The position numbers and the translations under genes are program-made. A DNA stretch of 64,000 bases from UBA12481 sp942493265 (lineage in GTDB: Bacteria > Bacteroidota > Bacteroidia > Bacteroidales > UBA12481), in NCBI GenBank assembly GCA_942493265.1, contig OW818688.1, positions 1,736,001-1,800,000 of the forward strand, in the 5' to 3' direction. Positions 50,904 to 59,958 of the stretch are shown here, one piece after another; position 1 is the stretch's first letter, and each line of letters opens with the position of its first letter. Under the pieces are notes generated by a model that worked only from the letters and a program-made list of their open reading frames with translations, did not search any database and had not been told where the DNA came from.

Positions 50904-52202
50904 ATGATCAAAACTTTTTTAAACAAAGCGGGCTTTGTATTGCTATCGGGAAGCCTGATCTGCCTGTCGTTTACCGCTTGTACCAACAGCGATGAAATCG
51001 GTTTAAACCTTACCCCTCCGGGCGATAAGTTTCACTATGTCGTTGATTCTTCAACTGTTATTGTGGCCAGTACACTCCGGCAGGATTCAATCACCTCGGA
51101 GAAGAGGACCTCTTCTTTGCTGGGGTGTATGAATGATCCGATTTTCGGACAAACCACGGCAAATCTTCTGACGCAATTGCGCTTATCCTCAAATAATGTG
51201 GATTTCGGCGAAAACCCACAGATCGATTCTGCCATGCTCTTGCTTAAATACCAGGATTACCACGGCGATACCACCACCCTGCAAAGCATGCGTATTTATG
51301 AATTGACGAAGGATATCTATTTCGATTCCACCTACTATTCCAATATCGATGTTACGGGATTTTATGATCCTGCCGTGCCTGTGGCCGATTTTTCCTATTA
51401 CCCGACCCCTCAGCAGGATTCTTTGCTGATCCGACTTTCGGATGATCTGGGTAACAAACTGATACAGTCGGATACTGCAAATTTGACTAGCAATGCTACC
51501 TGGCTGACATTTTTCAAAGGGTTGTATTTCGAATCCAAAACTGTTGAGCAGGGCGGGGCAATCACCTATTTCGATTTTACCGGCGGCAAATCCCGGCTTC
51601 TCCTTTATTACCATAATAATGCCAATGATTCCCTTACGTATGAGGTGGTCATCAACAGCAGCTCAAGCTGGATAAACAAATTCAGCCATAATTATGCCGG
51701 TAGCCCGTTCCTGGATCAGATCAATGATTCCGTCGGCGGATATCCGGATGTATACCTGCAGAGCATGGGCGGCTTACGGGCCAAGCTCAACGTGGAAATT
51801 CCCCAGGCAATCCTGGATAAAATGGATGAGGGGGTTACCATCAACAAGGCAGAACTGATCATCACCCTGGCTGATGATCCGACAACCGCTACCTTCACCC
51901 GGCCTTCGTCACTGAGGGTATTCAGCGTGAGCGATACCGGAACAAACCAGTTTCTCGATGACCTGCTTCTGGGTGAAGAGTATTACGGAGGCACTTTTAA
52001 AGCAAATACTTCGACCTACCGGTTTAATGTGGGCAGGCATCTGCAGAATATTCTCCATCCCGATCCTGCTCAACGGATCACCAACAGCGGTTTGTTTCTG
52101 GTGATTACGGATGAGCGTACGAGCGCTAACCGGTTGATTTTGAAAAATGGCACCGTGAATGGCGGCATGAAGCTGGTGATCACGTATACGCCGTTAAATT
52201 AG
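50904..52202 (+). CDS. DUF4270 lipoprotein
   Basis: Lipoprotein of 432 residues; the signal ends in SFTAC with Cys26. It carries the DUF4270 pattern: NSDEIGLNLTPPGDKFHYVV, DSITSEKRTSSLLGCMNDPIFGQT, and later YLQSMGGLRAKLNVEIPQAI and the C-terminal NRLILKNG. DUF4270 proteins are Bacteroidota-specific, predicted beta-rich and found near the GT5-like gene; a function has not been shown. It lies 19 bases after the GT5-like gene and is likely in the same transcript. It ends next to the perfect inverted repeat at 52221. Confidence 0.9.
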   Translation: MIKTFLNKAGFVLLSGSLICLSFTACTNSDEIGLNLTPPGDKFHYVVDSSTVIVASTLRQDSITSEKRTSSLLGCMNDPIFGQTTANLLTQLRLSSNNVDFGENPQIDSAMLLLKYQDYHGDTTTLQSMRIYELTKDIYFDSTYYSNIDVTGFYDPAVPVADFSYYPTPQQDSLLIRLSDDLGNKLIQSDTANLTSNATWLTFFKGLYFESKTVEQGGAITYFDFTGGKSRLLLYYHNNANDSLTYEVVINSSSSWINKFSHNYAGSPFLDQINDSVGGYPDVYLQSMGGLRAKLNVEIPQAILDKMDEGVTINKAELIITLADDPTTATFTRPSSLRVFSVSDTGTNQFLDDLLLGEEYYGGTFKANTSTYRFNVGRHLQNILHPDPAQRITNSGLFLVITDERTSANRLILKNGTVNGGMKLVITYTPLN

Positions 52203-52220
52203 GGCACCCCACTAAACTCC

Positions 52221-52340
52221 CCACGGAGCGTTGTCATCCCGACGCAAGTCGGGACCCCGTTCCTTAACGCGATATTTCCCAAAAGCCTCACAGCAGCGTC
52301 ACGGGGTCCCGACTTGCGTCGGGATGACAACGCTCCGTGG
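52221..52340. repeat. Perfect 40-bp inverted repeats, 120-bp element
   Basis: Bases 52221-52260 and 52301-52340 are exact reverse complements over 40 bases, with a 40-base unique centre. Each arm contains TGTCATCCCGACGCAAGTCG, which is itself a small palindrome (CCCGAC-GCAA-GTCGGG) and resembles the TGTCATCCC palindromes near 13.2 kb. It lies between two converging genes (DUF4270 and rfbB). The layout is that of a miniature inverted-repeat element, and it could also act as a terminator for both strands. Confidence 0.95.
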
Positions 52341-52379
52341 CAGACTTACTTAATACTTACCTTTTGTCTCTTTTTCCTA

Positions 52380-52410
52380 ATTTTTGCCTTCTGCCTTCTG
52401 CCCTCTGCCC
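52380..52410. repeat. Short CCTTCTG tandem run
   Basis: The bases around 52386-52408 show GCCTTCTGCCTTCTGCCCTC, two exact and one altered 7-base unit. It lies just before the rfbB stop. Low importance. Confidence 0.6.
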
Positions 52411-52417
52411 AAACACA

Positions 52418-53473
52418 TTACCTCTTCACGTACTGCCCCTCATAATACTCCTGATATTTTCCAGTCGTAATCCGGTTCATCCATTCTTCGTTGGCAAGAT
52501 ACCAGTCGACGGTTTTTTCGAGGCCTTCGGCAAATTGCAGACTCGGTTCCCAGCCCAGTTCGCGCTGGATCCTGGTGGCATCGATGGCATATCTCAGATC
52601 ATGACCTGCACGGTCCTTTACATAGGTGATCAGCGATGCCGAAGTGCCCGGTTCCCGGTTCATCTGCCGGTCCATAATCTCACACAGCGTATGGATCAGG
52701 GCAATGTTGGTCCATTCGTTAAAGCCCCCGATATTGTAGGTTTCCCCGATTTTACCTTCATGAAAAACCAAATCGATCGCCCGGGCATGGTCGACCACAT
52801 ACAGCCAGTCGCGGATATTTTCACCTTTCCCGTATACCGGGATGGGTTTCATGTGCTTGATATTGTTGATGGCCAGTGGAATAAGTTTTTCAGGGAACTG
52901 GTTTGGACCGTAATTGTTTGAACAGTTGGTGATCACTACCGGTAAACCATAGGTATGGTAATAGGCACGCACGAGATGGTCGGAGCTGGCTTTTGATGCC
53001 GAATAGGGGCTTCTGGGGTCGTAGGAAGTGGATTCTGTAAAAAATCCTTCCTCACCCAGCGATCCGTATACTTCATCGGTTGAGATATGATAAAACCTTT
53101 TTCCCTCAAAATTGCCGCCCCAAATCCTTCGGGCTGCATTGAGCAGGTTAACCGTACCGATAATATTTGTTGTGATAAACGCCATGGGTTCGGCTATGGA
53201 TCGGTCAACATGGCTTTCGGCAGCCAGATGGCATACCCCGGTAATAGGATATTTGTTGAACAGTTCATCAATTACCCCGGCATCGCGGATATCAGCCTTG
53301 ATAAAGGTGTAATTCGGTGACTTATCGAGATCGGTCAGGTTCTCGAGATTGCCGGCATAAGTAAGTGCATCGAGGTTGAGGATGTGATAATCAGGATATT
53401 TGTTGACAAAAAGCCTGACTACATGGGATCCGATGAATCCGGCCCCCCCGGTAATTAATATAGTCTGTTTCAT
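52418..53473 (-). CDS. rfbB: dTDP-glucose 4,6-dehydratase
   Basis: Short-chain dehydrogenase-type enzyme of 351 residues. NAD-binding loop TGGAGFIGSHV near the start; catalytic YSASK near 160-170; conserved HISTDEVYGSLG and SNNYGPNQFPEKLIPL, all typical of RfbB/RmlB. It converts dTDP-glucose to the 4-keto-6-deoxy sugar, the branch point to dTDP-rhamnose and many surface sugars. No rmlA/C/D gene is in the window. It is last in the four-gene sugar operon, 12 bases after galE. Confidence 0.95.
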   Translation of the reverse strand: MKQTILITGGAGFIGSHVVRLFVNKYPDYHILNLDALTYAGNLENLTDLDKSPNYTFIKADIRDAGVIDELFNKYPITGVCHLAAESHVDRSIAEPMAFITTNIIGTVNLLNAARRIWGGNFEGKRFYHISTDEVYGSLGEEGFFTESTSYDPRSPYSASKASSDHLVRAYYHTYGLPVVITNCSNNYGPNQFPEKLIPLAINNIKHMKPIPVYGKGENIRDWLYVVDHARAIDLVFHEGKIGETYNIGGFNEWTNIALIHTLCEIMDRQMNREPGTSASLITYVKDRAGHDLRYAIDATRIQRELGWEPSLQFAEGLEKTVDWYLANEEWMNRITTGKYQEYYEGQYVKR

Positions 53474-53485
53474 TGTTCCTAGGTA

Positions 53486-54514
53486 TTATTGGATTCCCCG
53501 GAGTTTTTTCTCCCAATTCCAGGCCGACAGGAGTGTGTCTTCGAGGGAAGTACCGGCTTTCCAGCCCAGCACTTCGTTTGCCTTGGTGGTATCGGCCCAG
53601 ACGGCGATGATATCACCGGCACGACGGCCCACGATTTTGTATTTAACCGGCACTCCGGTTACCTTTTCAAAAGTTTTGACAATCTCCAGAACGGAAGATC
53701 CGCGACCGGTGCCGAGATTGAAGAATTCAAAGGCTGATTCATTTTTCTGATTGATCAGGCGGCGGATGGCCGTAACATGTGCTTTTGCCAGATCTGCCAC
53801 ATTGATATAGTCGCGCACGGCTGAACCATCGGAAGTAGGATAATCGTCGCCGAAAATTTTCAGTTCATCCCGCAGTCCGGCAGCAGTTTGGGTAACAAAC
53901 GGCACCAGGTTGTTCGGGATGCCATTGGGAAGTTCACCGATAAGAGCCGTGGGATGGGCCCCGATCGGATTGAAATATCTGAGGGCAATCACCTGAAGCG
54001 CCGGCATGGAACGTACACTGTCGCGCAGAATTTCTTCACAAATCTGCTTGGTATTTCCATATGGGGATTCAGCAGGTACCATGGGCGCATTTTCCGTCAC
54101 GGGAAGCTCTGTCGGCTGTCCGTATACCGTGCAGCTGGATGAGAATACAATGGAGGGCACCTTATACTCTTCCATGCATTCCAGCAGGTTCATCAGGGAA
54201 ACCAGGTTGTTCCGGTAATACTTCAGTGGTAGGTCGACCGACTCACCAACCGCCTTGAAAGCGGCAAAGTGAATGATAGCCTTCAGTTTCGGATACTTCA
54301 CGAAAAATGCATTCAGCAGGGACTTGTCGCAAAGGTCGAATTGCTCAAATGCCGGCCGTATCCCGGTGATTTTTTCAATTCCGTCGAGTGAATCCACGGT
54401 GGAATTTGAGAGATTGTCAACTATCACCACTTCATAGCCTTCGTTGATCAGTTCAACGGCCGTATGAGAGCCAATATAACCGGTTCCGCCGGTTACCAGA
54501 ATCAATTCTTTCAT
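53486..54514 (-). CDS. galE: UDP-glucose 4-epimerase
   Basis: GalE-type epimerase of 342 residues. NAD-binding loop TGGTGYIGSHT at the N-terminus, catalytic YGNTK near 150, and the substrate-binding RYFNPIGAHPTALIGE. It interconverts UDP-glucose and UDP-galactose, or the GlcNAc pair if the pocket is open. Its neighbours suggest supply of sugars for surface polysaccharide. It is one base after the acetyltransferase gene stop. Confidence 0.95.
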   Translation of the reverse strand: MKELILVTGGTGYIGSHTAVELINEGYEVVIVDNLSNSTVDSLDGIEKITGIRPAFEQFDLCDKSLLNAFFVKYPKLKAIIHFAAFKAVGESVDLPLKYYRNNLVSLMNLLECMEEYKVPSIVFSSSCTVYGQPTELPVTENAPMVPAESPYGNTKQICEEILRDSVRSMPALQVIALRYFNPIGAHPTALIGELPNGIPNNLVPFVTQTAAGLRDELKIFGDDYPTSDGSAVRDYINVADLAKAHVTAIRRLINQKNESAFEFFNLGTGRGSSVLEIVKTFEKVTGVPVKYKIVGRRAGDIIAVWADTTKANEVLGWKAGTSLEDTLLSAWNWEKKLRGIQ

Positions 54515-54515
54515 T

Positions 54516-55100
54516 CTATAGTTTTATTACTGAACCCGATACTAAGGTATACTTTTCCATACTTTCCGGGCAGGTTGCCATACCGCTTTGGTCAAATAGC
54601 AGTTTGTGCCCGAATTCACTCATCCAGCCGGTTTGCCGTGCCGGATTTCCGACTACCAGTGCATAGGCAGGTACATCTTTGGTCACCACCGCTCCGGCTC
54701 CGATAAAACAATATTCCCCAAGGGTGATGCCGCACACGATAGTGGCATTGGCCCCGATGGATGTTCCTTTTTTCACCAGTGTTGTTGCATATTGTCCGCG
54801 CCGGTTGATCCCGCTGCGGGGATTGATCACATTGGTGAAAACCATGGAAGGACCGAGAAATACATCGTCCTCGCAAATGACTCCGGTATAGATCGATACG
54901 TTATTCTGAACCTTCACATTATTGCCCAGCACCACCTCGCCGGATATCACTACGTTCTGTCCGATGTTGCAGTTTTCGCCGATCCGGCAGCCCGGCATGA
55001 TATGCGTGAAATGCCAGATTTTGGTCCCTTTGCCAATCTCACACCCCGGATCGATGATGGCAGATTCGTGGGCGGAATATTCTATATTACTCATTGTCAA
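54516..55100 (-). CDS. Hexapeptide N-acetyltransferase (WbpD-like)
   Basis: Acyltransferase of 194 residues with a left-handed beta-helix of hexapeptide repeats (IIDPGCEIGKGTKIWHFTHI, then INPRSGINRRGQY, ASIGANATIVCG and GYCFIGAGAVVTKDVPAYAL). The pattern is that of WbpD-type enzymes that acetylate UDP-3-amino sugars. The transaminase gene (WbpE-like) lies directly upstream and its end overlaps this gene by 14 bases. The two would act in succession on a UDP-diaminosugar. A WbpB-like dehydrogenase is not in the window. Confidence 0.9.
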   Translation of the reverse strand: MTMSNIEYSAHESAIIDPGCEIGKGTKIWHFTHIMPGCRIGENCNIGQNVVISGEVVLGNNVKVQNNVSIYTGVICEDDVFLGPSMVFTNVINPRSGINRRGQYATTLVKKGTSIGANATIVCGITLGEYCFIGAGAVVTKDVPAYALVVGNPARQTGWMSEFGHKLLFDQSGMATCPESMEKYTLVSGSVIKL

Positions 55101-56220
55101 TTATATTCAACAGATTTGTACAGATCAGGTCGAGCTGCTCTTCATCCATCTCCGTATGAATCGGGAGGGAAAGAACAGATTTGCACAGATTTTCAGTAAC
55201 CGGGAAATCCCCTTCATGATATCCGGCAAAGGCAAATGCTTTTTGCAGGCTCAGGGGAACCGGATAATAAATCATCGACGGGATTCCTCTTTCATTCAGC
55301 TTGTTGCGAATGGAATCGCGTTTTGCAGGATCGAGAAGCAGGGTATATTGATGATAGATATGGGTACCCTTTTCGAACACCTTCGGGATCCGGACATGAG
55401 GATTGGATCCCAGCCGGTGATTATAATACTGAGCAGCTTTCTGGCGGCGGGCGATATAATCATCGAGATTGCGCAGGTTAACGCGGAGAATGGCTGCCTG
55501 GAGGGTATCCAGACGGGAATTTACCCCGATCATATCGTGGTAATACTTGATTTTTGCCCCATGGTTGATAATCATTTCCATGGTTTCAGCCAGATGCGGG
55601 TCCGAAGTAATCAGCGCACCACCGTCGCCGTAACAGGCCAATGGCTTGGTGGGGAAGAAGGAGGTGGTACCGATATGTCCTATGGTTCCGGCCATCCTGG
55701 TCTTTCCATCGGAAGAAGTAAAGTGCGAACCCAGCGACTGGGCATTATCTTCAATTATGTAAAGTCCGTGTTCAATGGATATTTTCAGGATTTCTTCCAA
55801 ATCCGACGGCTGTCCGAACAGATGAACCGGGATAATGGCCCTGGTTCTTGAAGTTATGGCTTCCCTGATCTTATCGGGATCGATGTTGTAAGTCAGGGGA
55901 TTAACATCCACCAGAACCGGTTTCAGGCGGAGCAGCACGAGGACTTCCACGGTTGAGATGAAGGTGAAATTGGAGGTGATCACCTCATCGCCGGGCTGCA
56001 GATCCAGTGCCATCAGTGCAATCTGAAGGGCATCGGTGCCATTTGCGCAGGGAATCACATAAGGCACTCCCAGATATTCCGCGAGTTCTTCCCGAAAAGC
56101 TTTGACTGCCGGTCCCTTGATAAAAGCTGATGATTCAAGAACATCTGAAATACCGGCATCGATTTCCGGTTTCAGGCGAAGATATTGCGACCGGATATCC
56201 ACCATTTCGATTTTTTTCAT
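55087..56220 (-). CDS. DegT/DnrJ/EryC1 aminotransferase (WbpE-like)
   Basis: PLP-dependent sugar aminotransferase of about 377 residues from the Met at 56220 (KKIEMVDIRSQYLRLKPEID is the usual start; 56262 adds 14 weak residues). The PLP lysine is in TSFFPTKPLACYGDGGALI; other conserved blocks are IPCANGTDALQIAL and EDNAQSLGS. It would place an amino group on a UDP-3-keto sugar, for the acetyltransferase that follows. Together with galE and rfbB it makes a set of sugar nucleotides for O-antigen or capsule. The operon likely begins here, divergent from the SPOR gene. Confidence 0.93.
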   Translation of the reverse strand: MKKIEMVDIRSQYLRLKPEIDAGISDVLESSAFIKGPAVKAFREELAEYLGVPYVIPCANGTDALQIALMALDLQPGDEVITSNFTFISTVEVLVLLRLKPVLVDVNPLTYNIDPDKIREAITSRTRAIIPVHLFGQPSDLEEILKISIEHGLYIIEDNAQSLGSHFTSSDGKTRMAGTIGHIGTTSFFPTKPLACYGDGGALITSDPHLAETMEMIINHGAKIKYYHDMIGVNSRLDTLQAAILRVNLRNLDDYIARRQKAAQYYNHRLGSNPHVRIPKVFEKGTHIYHQYTLLLDPAKRDSIRNKLNERGIPSMIYYPVPLSLQKAFAFAGYHEGDFPVTENLCKSVLSLPIHTEMDEEQLDLICTNLLNIIDNE

Positions 56221-56310
56221 GCGGCTGTGTGGTTGTTGCGACTGGCTAGCGAAAGTAATCAATTTGAAGAAAATTGTAGTCCGGCAGTCGGGGAGATATT
56301 GATTTGTTAG

Positions 56311-56318
56311 TATCTTTG
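56311..56318 (+). promoter_or_regulatory. -7 element of the HU-CCDC81/SPOR gene
   Basis: TATCTTTG fits TAnnTTTG exactly and lies 9 bases before the ATG at 56328. A short leader fits, and it argues against the start at 56304, which would precede transcription. Confidence 0.6.
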
Positions 56319-56327
56319 TTCACAACT

Positions 56328-57422
56328 ATGGAAATCAAACAAGCGATACGAAAATTGTTATTCCTCGAGGACTGCGTGATCATCCCGGGCCTGGGTGGTT
56401 TTGTATCGCAATACCGTGCCGCCGTAATTGATAAAGCGACAGGTACTTTTACCCCCCCCGCCAAGGAGATTGTGTTCAATAACGAACTGCTTCAGAACGA
56501 TGGTACCCTGGTAAGCTTCTTGGCTGAAAAAAATGGAATTACCCATGAAGTTGCCCGTGAACAGGTTGATCGGTTTGTTGACGAAACCCGGAATAAGCTG
56601 GATCATAACAGTCCGGTTTTTATCGATGGTGTGGGTCAGTTCATTCAGGACAAAAACCGCAGAATCCTTTTTCAAGCCGATGCCGGAACCAACCTTTTTC
56701 TGGACTCCTACGGACTGGCACCATTTCATCTCCGTGAGGTAGAGCGTGATACTCATGCATTTATCCAGAATGTGCTGATTTCGCGTGAGGAAGAATCCGC
56801 CCGGACGGTTGAGTTTCCCGTAACCGACATGATCAGGCCGCACGGTAACCGCAACCTCAGGCGTATCGCGATTGCCATGCCATTATTGATTGCCTTTTCC
56901 CTATTGCCCTATAATTCACGGATCACTGAAACCTTGAGTTCCTCAACGGCTTCAATGGCTCCGGAACCCTCCCTTTTCCGGCTGAATTATCCCGATGCCA
57001 TGCAGAGGGATACCTCCAGAACAATCGTGTTTCCAATATCCGACAGTGCCGCGCCTGCCGTGGTGGCTGTCGACAATGCCAGACGTGAGGAAGTTAGGAG
57101 TGAGGAAGTGAGGAGTACTGTTGTGGAAAGGCCGGAGATCATTAAGCCGGAGATAAAGAAACCGGAGATAAAGCAGGGGGTGGCAGTTCAGGCTCCTGTC
57201 GGGAAGTATCCGGTGATTGCCGGATGTTTTAAAATCAAGGAAAATGCGACCCGGCTGCACAGGAAGCTGGTCGATAAAGGATATCCTGCAACGATCCTGA
57301 CCTCCAGAACCGGATTGTTCAAAGTGATCGTACAGTCATTTGAATCCCGTACCGAGGCCATTACCGGCATGGACCGGCTGAAAAAGGCCGAACCCGATAT
57401 GCAGCTCTGGGTGGCACTGTAG
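56328..57422 (+). CDS. HU-CCDC81 and SPOR domain protein
   Basis: Protein of 364 residues. Residues about 1-135 are the Bacteroidota HU-CCDC81 pair (EIKQAIRKLLFLEDCVIIPG, GGFVSQYRAA, FIDGVGQFIQDKNRRILFQ), DNA-binding-like folds on a membrane protein. A transmembrane helix is at about 185-205 (IAIAMPLLIAFSLLPYN). A low-complexity linker (REEVRSEEVRSTVVERPEII, PEIKKPEIKQG) leads to a C-terminal SPOR domain (about 285-364, GKYPVIAGCFKIKENATRLH and ILTSRTGLFKVIVQSFES), which binds denuded septal peptidoglycan. It probably links cell division or wall to the nucleoid. The linker comes from short DNA repeats, so its length may vary. Confidence 0.9.
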   Translation: MEIKQAIRKLLFLEDCVIIPGLGGFVSQYRAAVIDKATGTFTPPAKEIVFNNELLQNDGTLVSFLAEKNGITHEVAREQVDRFVDETRNKLDHNSPVFIDGVGQFIQDKNRRILFQADAGTNLFLDSYGLAPFHLREVERDTHAFIQNVLISREEESARTVEFPVTDMIRPHGNRNLRRIAIAMPLLIAFSLLPYNSRITETLSSSTASMAPEPSLFRLNYPDAMQRDTSRTIVFPISDSAAPAVVAVDNARREEVRSEEVRSTVVERPEIIKPEIKKPEIKQGVAVQAPVGKYPVIAGCFKIKENATRLHRKLVDKGYPATILTSRTGLFKVIVQSFESRTEAITGMDRLKKAEPDMQLWVAL

Positions 57423-57446
57423 GGATAATAATCATAAGAAAATATT

Positions 57447-57510
57447 TTCACGCCAAGACGCAAGGACGCAAAGGAGATTTCTTCTTTGCGTCCTTGCGTC
57501 TTGGCGTGAA
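57447..57510. repeat. Perfect 27-bp inverted repeat between converging genes
   Basis: TTCACGCCAAGACGCAAGGA plus CGCAAAG (57447-57473) is exactly mirrored at 57484-57510, with a 10-base loop GAGATTTCTT. It lies between the SPOR gene and metG stops. The hairpin with T-rich flanks on both sides could serve as a terminator in both directions; it could also be a repeat element found elsewhere in the genome. Confidence 0.95.
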
Positions 57511-57522
57511 TCTTTTATGGAT

Positions 57523-59556
57523 TTATTTTACAACGGCCCCATTCTGAATGGCCACCTCGGGAGTGACAAATATCAACCGCCCCTGATTATCTTCTGCGAG
57601 AAGAATCATGCCTTTTGATTCAATTCCTTTGATCATGCGGGGTTCGAGATTGGCCAGCAGGGTGATCTGCTTACCGATAAGAGCCTGCGGTTCAAAGTGC
57701 TCGGCAATTCCCGAAACTACTGTGCGGATATCAATTCCTGTATCCACTTTAAGCTTCATGAGTTTCTGGGTTTTCGGAACCTTTTCAGCCTCGAGTATCG
57801 TAGCGATCCGGATATCCATGGTGGTAAATTCATCATAAGAGATCGGATTTTTAGCCGGCGCCAGTCCCGACGCCTTGGCTTCATTGGCCTTCTTGGTTTC
57901 GAGAAGCTTATTTACCTGGAATTCCACCTGTGCATCCTCAATCTTCTCAAACAGCAATCCCGGTTTTTCCATCTGATGTCCGGATTTAATGAGATCGGTT
58001 GTGCCGATGGCTGACCAGGGCATCTCATTGGTATTCAGGTAGCCCCGCAATTGTTTTGTGGTAAAGGGCAGGAATGGATCCATCAGGATGGCGAGATTTG
58101 CCGTGATCTGCAAACTTACATGCAGGATGGTTGCTACTCGCTGAGGATCTGTTGGAAACAGTTTCCAGGGTTCGGTTTCAGCGAGATATTTATTCCCCAG
58201 GCGGGCCAGGCTCATGGCTTCATTCAGGGCTTCGCGGATTCGGAAAGCTTCCAGGCTCTGCTCCACTCTGGTTTTAATGGATGAGATCTCGGCAAGCGTA
58301 GCCGTATCATAATCAGTTAAAGAACTGATTTCCGGACATTTTCCGTCAAAATATTTTTGCGTGAGAACAAGGGTGCGGTTTACAAAATTTCCGAAAACTG
58401 CCACCAGTTCATTGTTGTTGCGCGTTTGAAAATCCTTCCAGGTGAAGTCGTTATCCTTGGCTTCCGGGGCGTTGGCGGTTAAAACATACCGCAAAACATC
58501 CTGTTTGCCCGGGAATTCATCCAGATATTCATGCAGCCACACGGCCCAGTTGCGGGAGGTGGATATTTTATCATTTTCGAGATTCAGGAATTCATTGGCC
58601 GGGACATTGTCGGGCAGGATATACTCCCCGTGGGCCTTCAGCATTGCCGGGAAAATGATGCAATGGAATACGATATTGTCCTTCCCGATGAAATGGATCA
58701 TCCGGCTATCTTCGGATTTCCAGTATTTTTCCCAATCCGGGGTCAGCTCACAGGTAGCCGAAATATATCCGATGGGAGCATCAAACCAAACATAAAGCAC
58801 TTTCCCGTCGGCACCTTCAACCGGCACCGGAACACCCCAGTCGAGATCCCTCGAAACCGCACGGGGCTGAAGCCCCTGGTCGAGCCAGGATTTGCACTGT
58901 CCGTATACATTTGAACGCCATTCGGTATGGTCTTCCAGAATCCATTTTTTCAGCCAGGCTTCATGCTTGTCCAACGGCAGATACCAGTGCCTGGTTTCTT
59001 TTAATATGGGAGCATTGCCGCTGAGCATGGACTTCGGATTGATCAGGTCCATCGGACTGAGCGAGGTGCCGCACTTTTCGCACTGGTCGCCATACGCCTT
59101 ATCATTTCCGCAATGGGGGCAGGTTCCGGTGATATAGCGGTCGGCAAGGAATTGCTGACTGGCTTCATCAAAGAACTGTTCTGATGTTTTTTCCACGAAT
59201 TCTCCGGCATCATTGAGTTTCTTGAAAAATGCCGACGCGGTTTCATGATGGATGGGTGCCGAGGTGCGGTGATAGATATCAAAGCCGATGCCGAACCGTG
59301 CAAACGCATCTTTATTAATGGTATGATAGCGGTCAACAACATCCTGAGGAGTGATGCCTTCATTCTTGGCTTTCAGTGTGATAGGAACTCCGTGCTCATC
59401 TGAGCCGCAAATAAACAACACATCTTTTCCATTCTGGCGGAGATATCGCGTATATATATCTGCCGGAACATATACTCCGGCGAGGTGGCCAATATGAACA
59501 GGGCCGTTTGCATAAGGCAGGGCGGCAGTGACGAGGAAACGTTTGTAATCAGGCAT
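57523..59556 (-). CDS. metG: Methionyl-tRNA synthetase with C-terminal tRNA-binding domain
   Basis: Class I synthetase of 677 residues. The HIGH motif is PYANGPVHIGHLAG. A C4 zinc knuckle is present as CPHCGNDKAYGDQCEKCG (about 143-160). The KMSKS loop is KISTSRNWAVW, as common in this phylum. The C-terminal 105 residues form the tRNA-binding domain (TMDIRIATILEAEKVPKTQK, and VSGIAEHFEPQALIGK). It charges tRNA-Met for initiation and elongation. A TAATTTTG element is 20-27 bases upstream, divergent from yraN. Confidence 0.97.
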   Translation of the reverse strand: MPDYKRFLVTAALPYANGPVHIGHLAGVYVPADIYTRYLRQNGKDVLFICGSDEHGVPITLKAKNEGITPQDVVDRYHTINKDAFARFGIGFDIYHRTSAPIHHETASAFFKKLNDAGEFVEKTSEQFFDEASQQFLADRYITGTCPHCGNDKAYGDQCEKCGTSLSPMDLINPKSMLSGNAPILKETRHWYLPLDKHEAWLKKWILEDHTEWRSNVYGQCKSWLDQGLQPRAVSRDLDWGVPVPVEGADGKVLYVWFDAPIGYISATCELTPDWEKYWKSEDSRMIHFIGKDNIVFHCIIFPAMLKAHGEYILPDNVPANEFLNLENDKISTSRNWAVWLHEYLDEFPGKQDVLRYVLTANAPEAKDNDFTWKDFQTRNNNELVAVFGNFVNRTLVLTQKYFDGKCPEISSLTDYDTATLAEISSIKTRVEQSLEAFRIREALNEAMSLARLGNKYLAETEPWKLFPTDPQRVATILHVSLQITANLAILMDPFLPFTTKQLRGYLNTNEMPWSAIGTTDLIKSGHQMEKPGLLFEKIEDAQVEFQVNKLLETKKANEAKASGLAPAKNPISYDEFTTMDIRIATILEAEKVPKTQKLMKLKVDTGIDIRTVVSGIAEHFEPQALIGKQITLLANLEPRMIKGIESKGMILLAEDNQGRLIFVTPEVAIQNGAVVK

Positions 59557-59575
59557 CAGAATAATTTATGAACCG

Positions 59576-59583
59576 CAAAATTA
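59576..59583 (-). promoter_or_regulatory. metG -7 promoter element
   Basis: TAATTTTG on the minus strand fits TAnnTTTG exactly, 20 bases before the metG ATG. It lies in the 36-base divergent gap to yraN. Confidence 0.6.
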
Positions 59584-59592
59584 GTAAAGAAA

Positions 59593-59958
59593 ATGGATGA
59601 AAGGAAGGATTTGGGGAAAGCAGGAGAGCAGCTGGCTGTTGATCTTCTGGTTTCAAAGGGTTTTGTCATACTCGACCGCAACTGGTATTTCAGTCACAAG
59701 GAGATTGATATCATTGCCCGCGACCAGAATGATATTGTGGTGGTTGAAGTAAAAACCCGGAATGCTCCGGTGCGGGAATTGCAGGAACAGGCCATAAACC
59801 GGCAGAAAAGGCAATTCCTGATTTCGGCGGCCAATGCCTATGTGAAATATAACCGGATCCCGCTGGAGGTCAGATTTGATATTGTCAATGTAGTATATGC
59901 TGGCGGCTTACCGGAAATCATCCATATCCGGAATGCCTTTTTCCCTACTCTCTGGTGA
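59593..59958 (+). CDS. yraN: YraN-family nuclease-fold protein
   Basis: UPF0102/YraN protein of 121 residues, a member of the restriction-endonuclease-like fold. The conserved pattern is GKAGEQLAVDLLVSKGF, SHKEIDIIARDQNDIVVVEV and the KTR after it; the Asp, Glu and Lys could form a metal site, but activity is unproven. Length is the family norm. Its end overlaps the convergent hybrid kinase gene by 14 bases. Confidence 0.92.
   Translation: MDERKDLGKAGEQLAVDLLVSKGFVILDRNWYFSHKEIDIIARDQNDIVVVEVKTRNAPVRELQEQAINRQKRQFLISAANAYVKYNRIPLEVRFDIVNVVYAGGLPEIIHIRNAFFPTLW

Noticed and set aside
57523..59556. KISTS in MetG in place of KMSKS
   Set aside because: This variant is common in methionyl-tRNA synthetases of this type and the zinc knuckle and tRNA-binding domain are intact.
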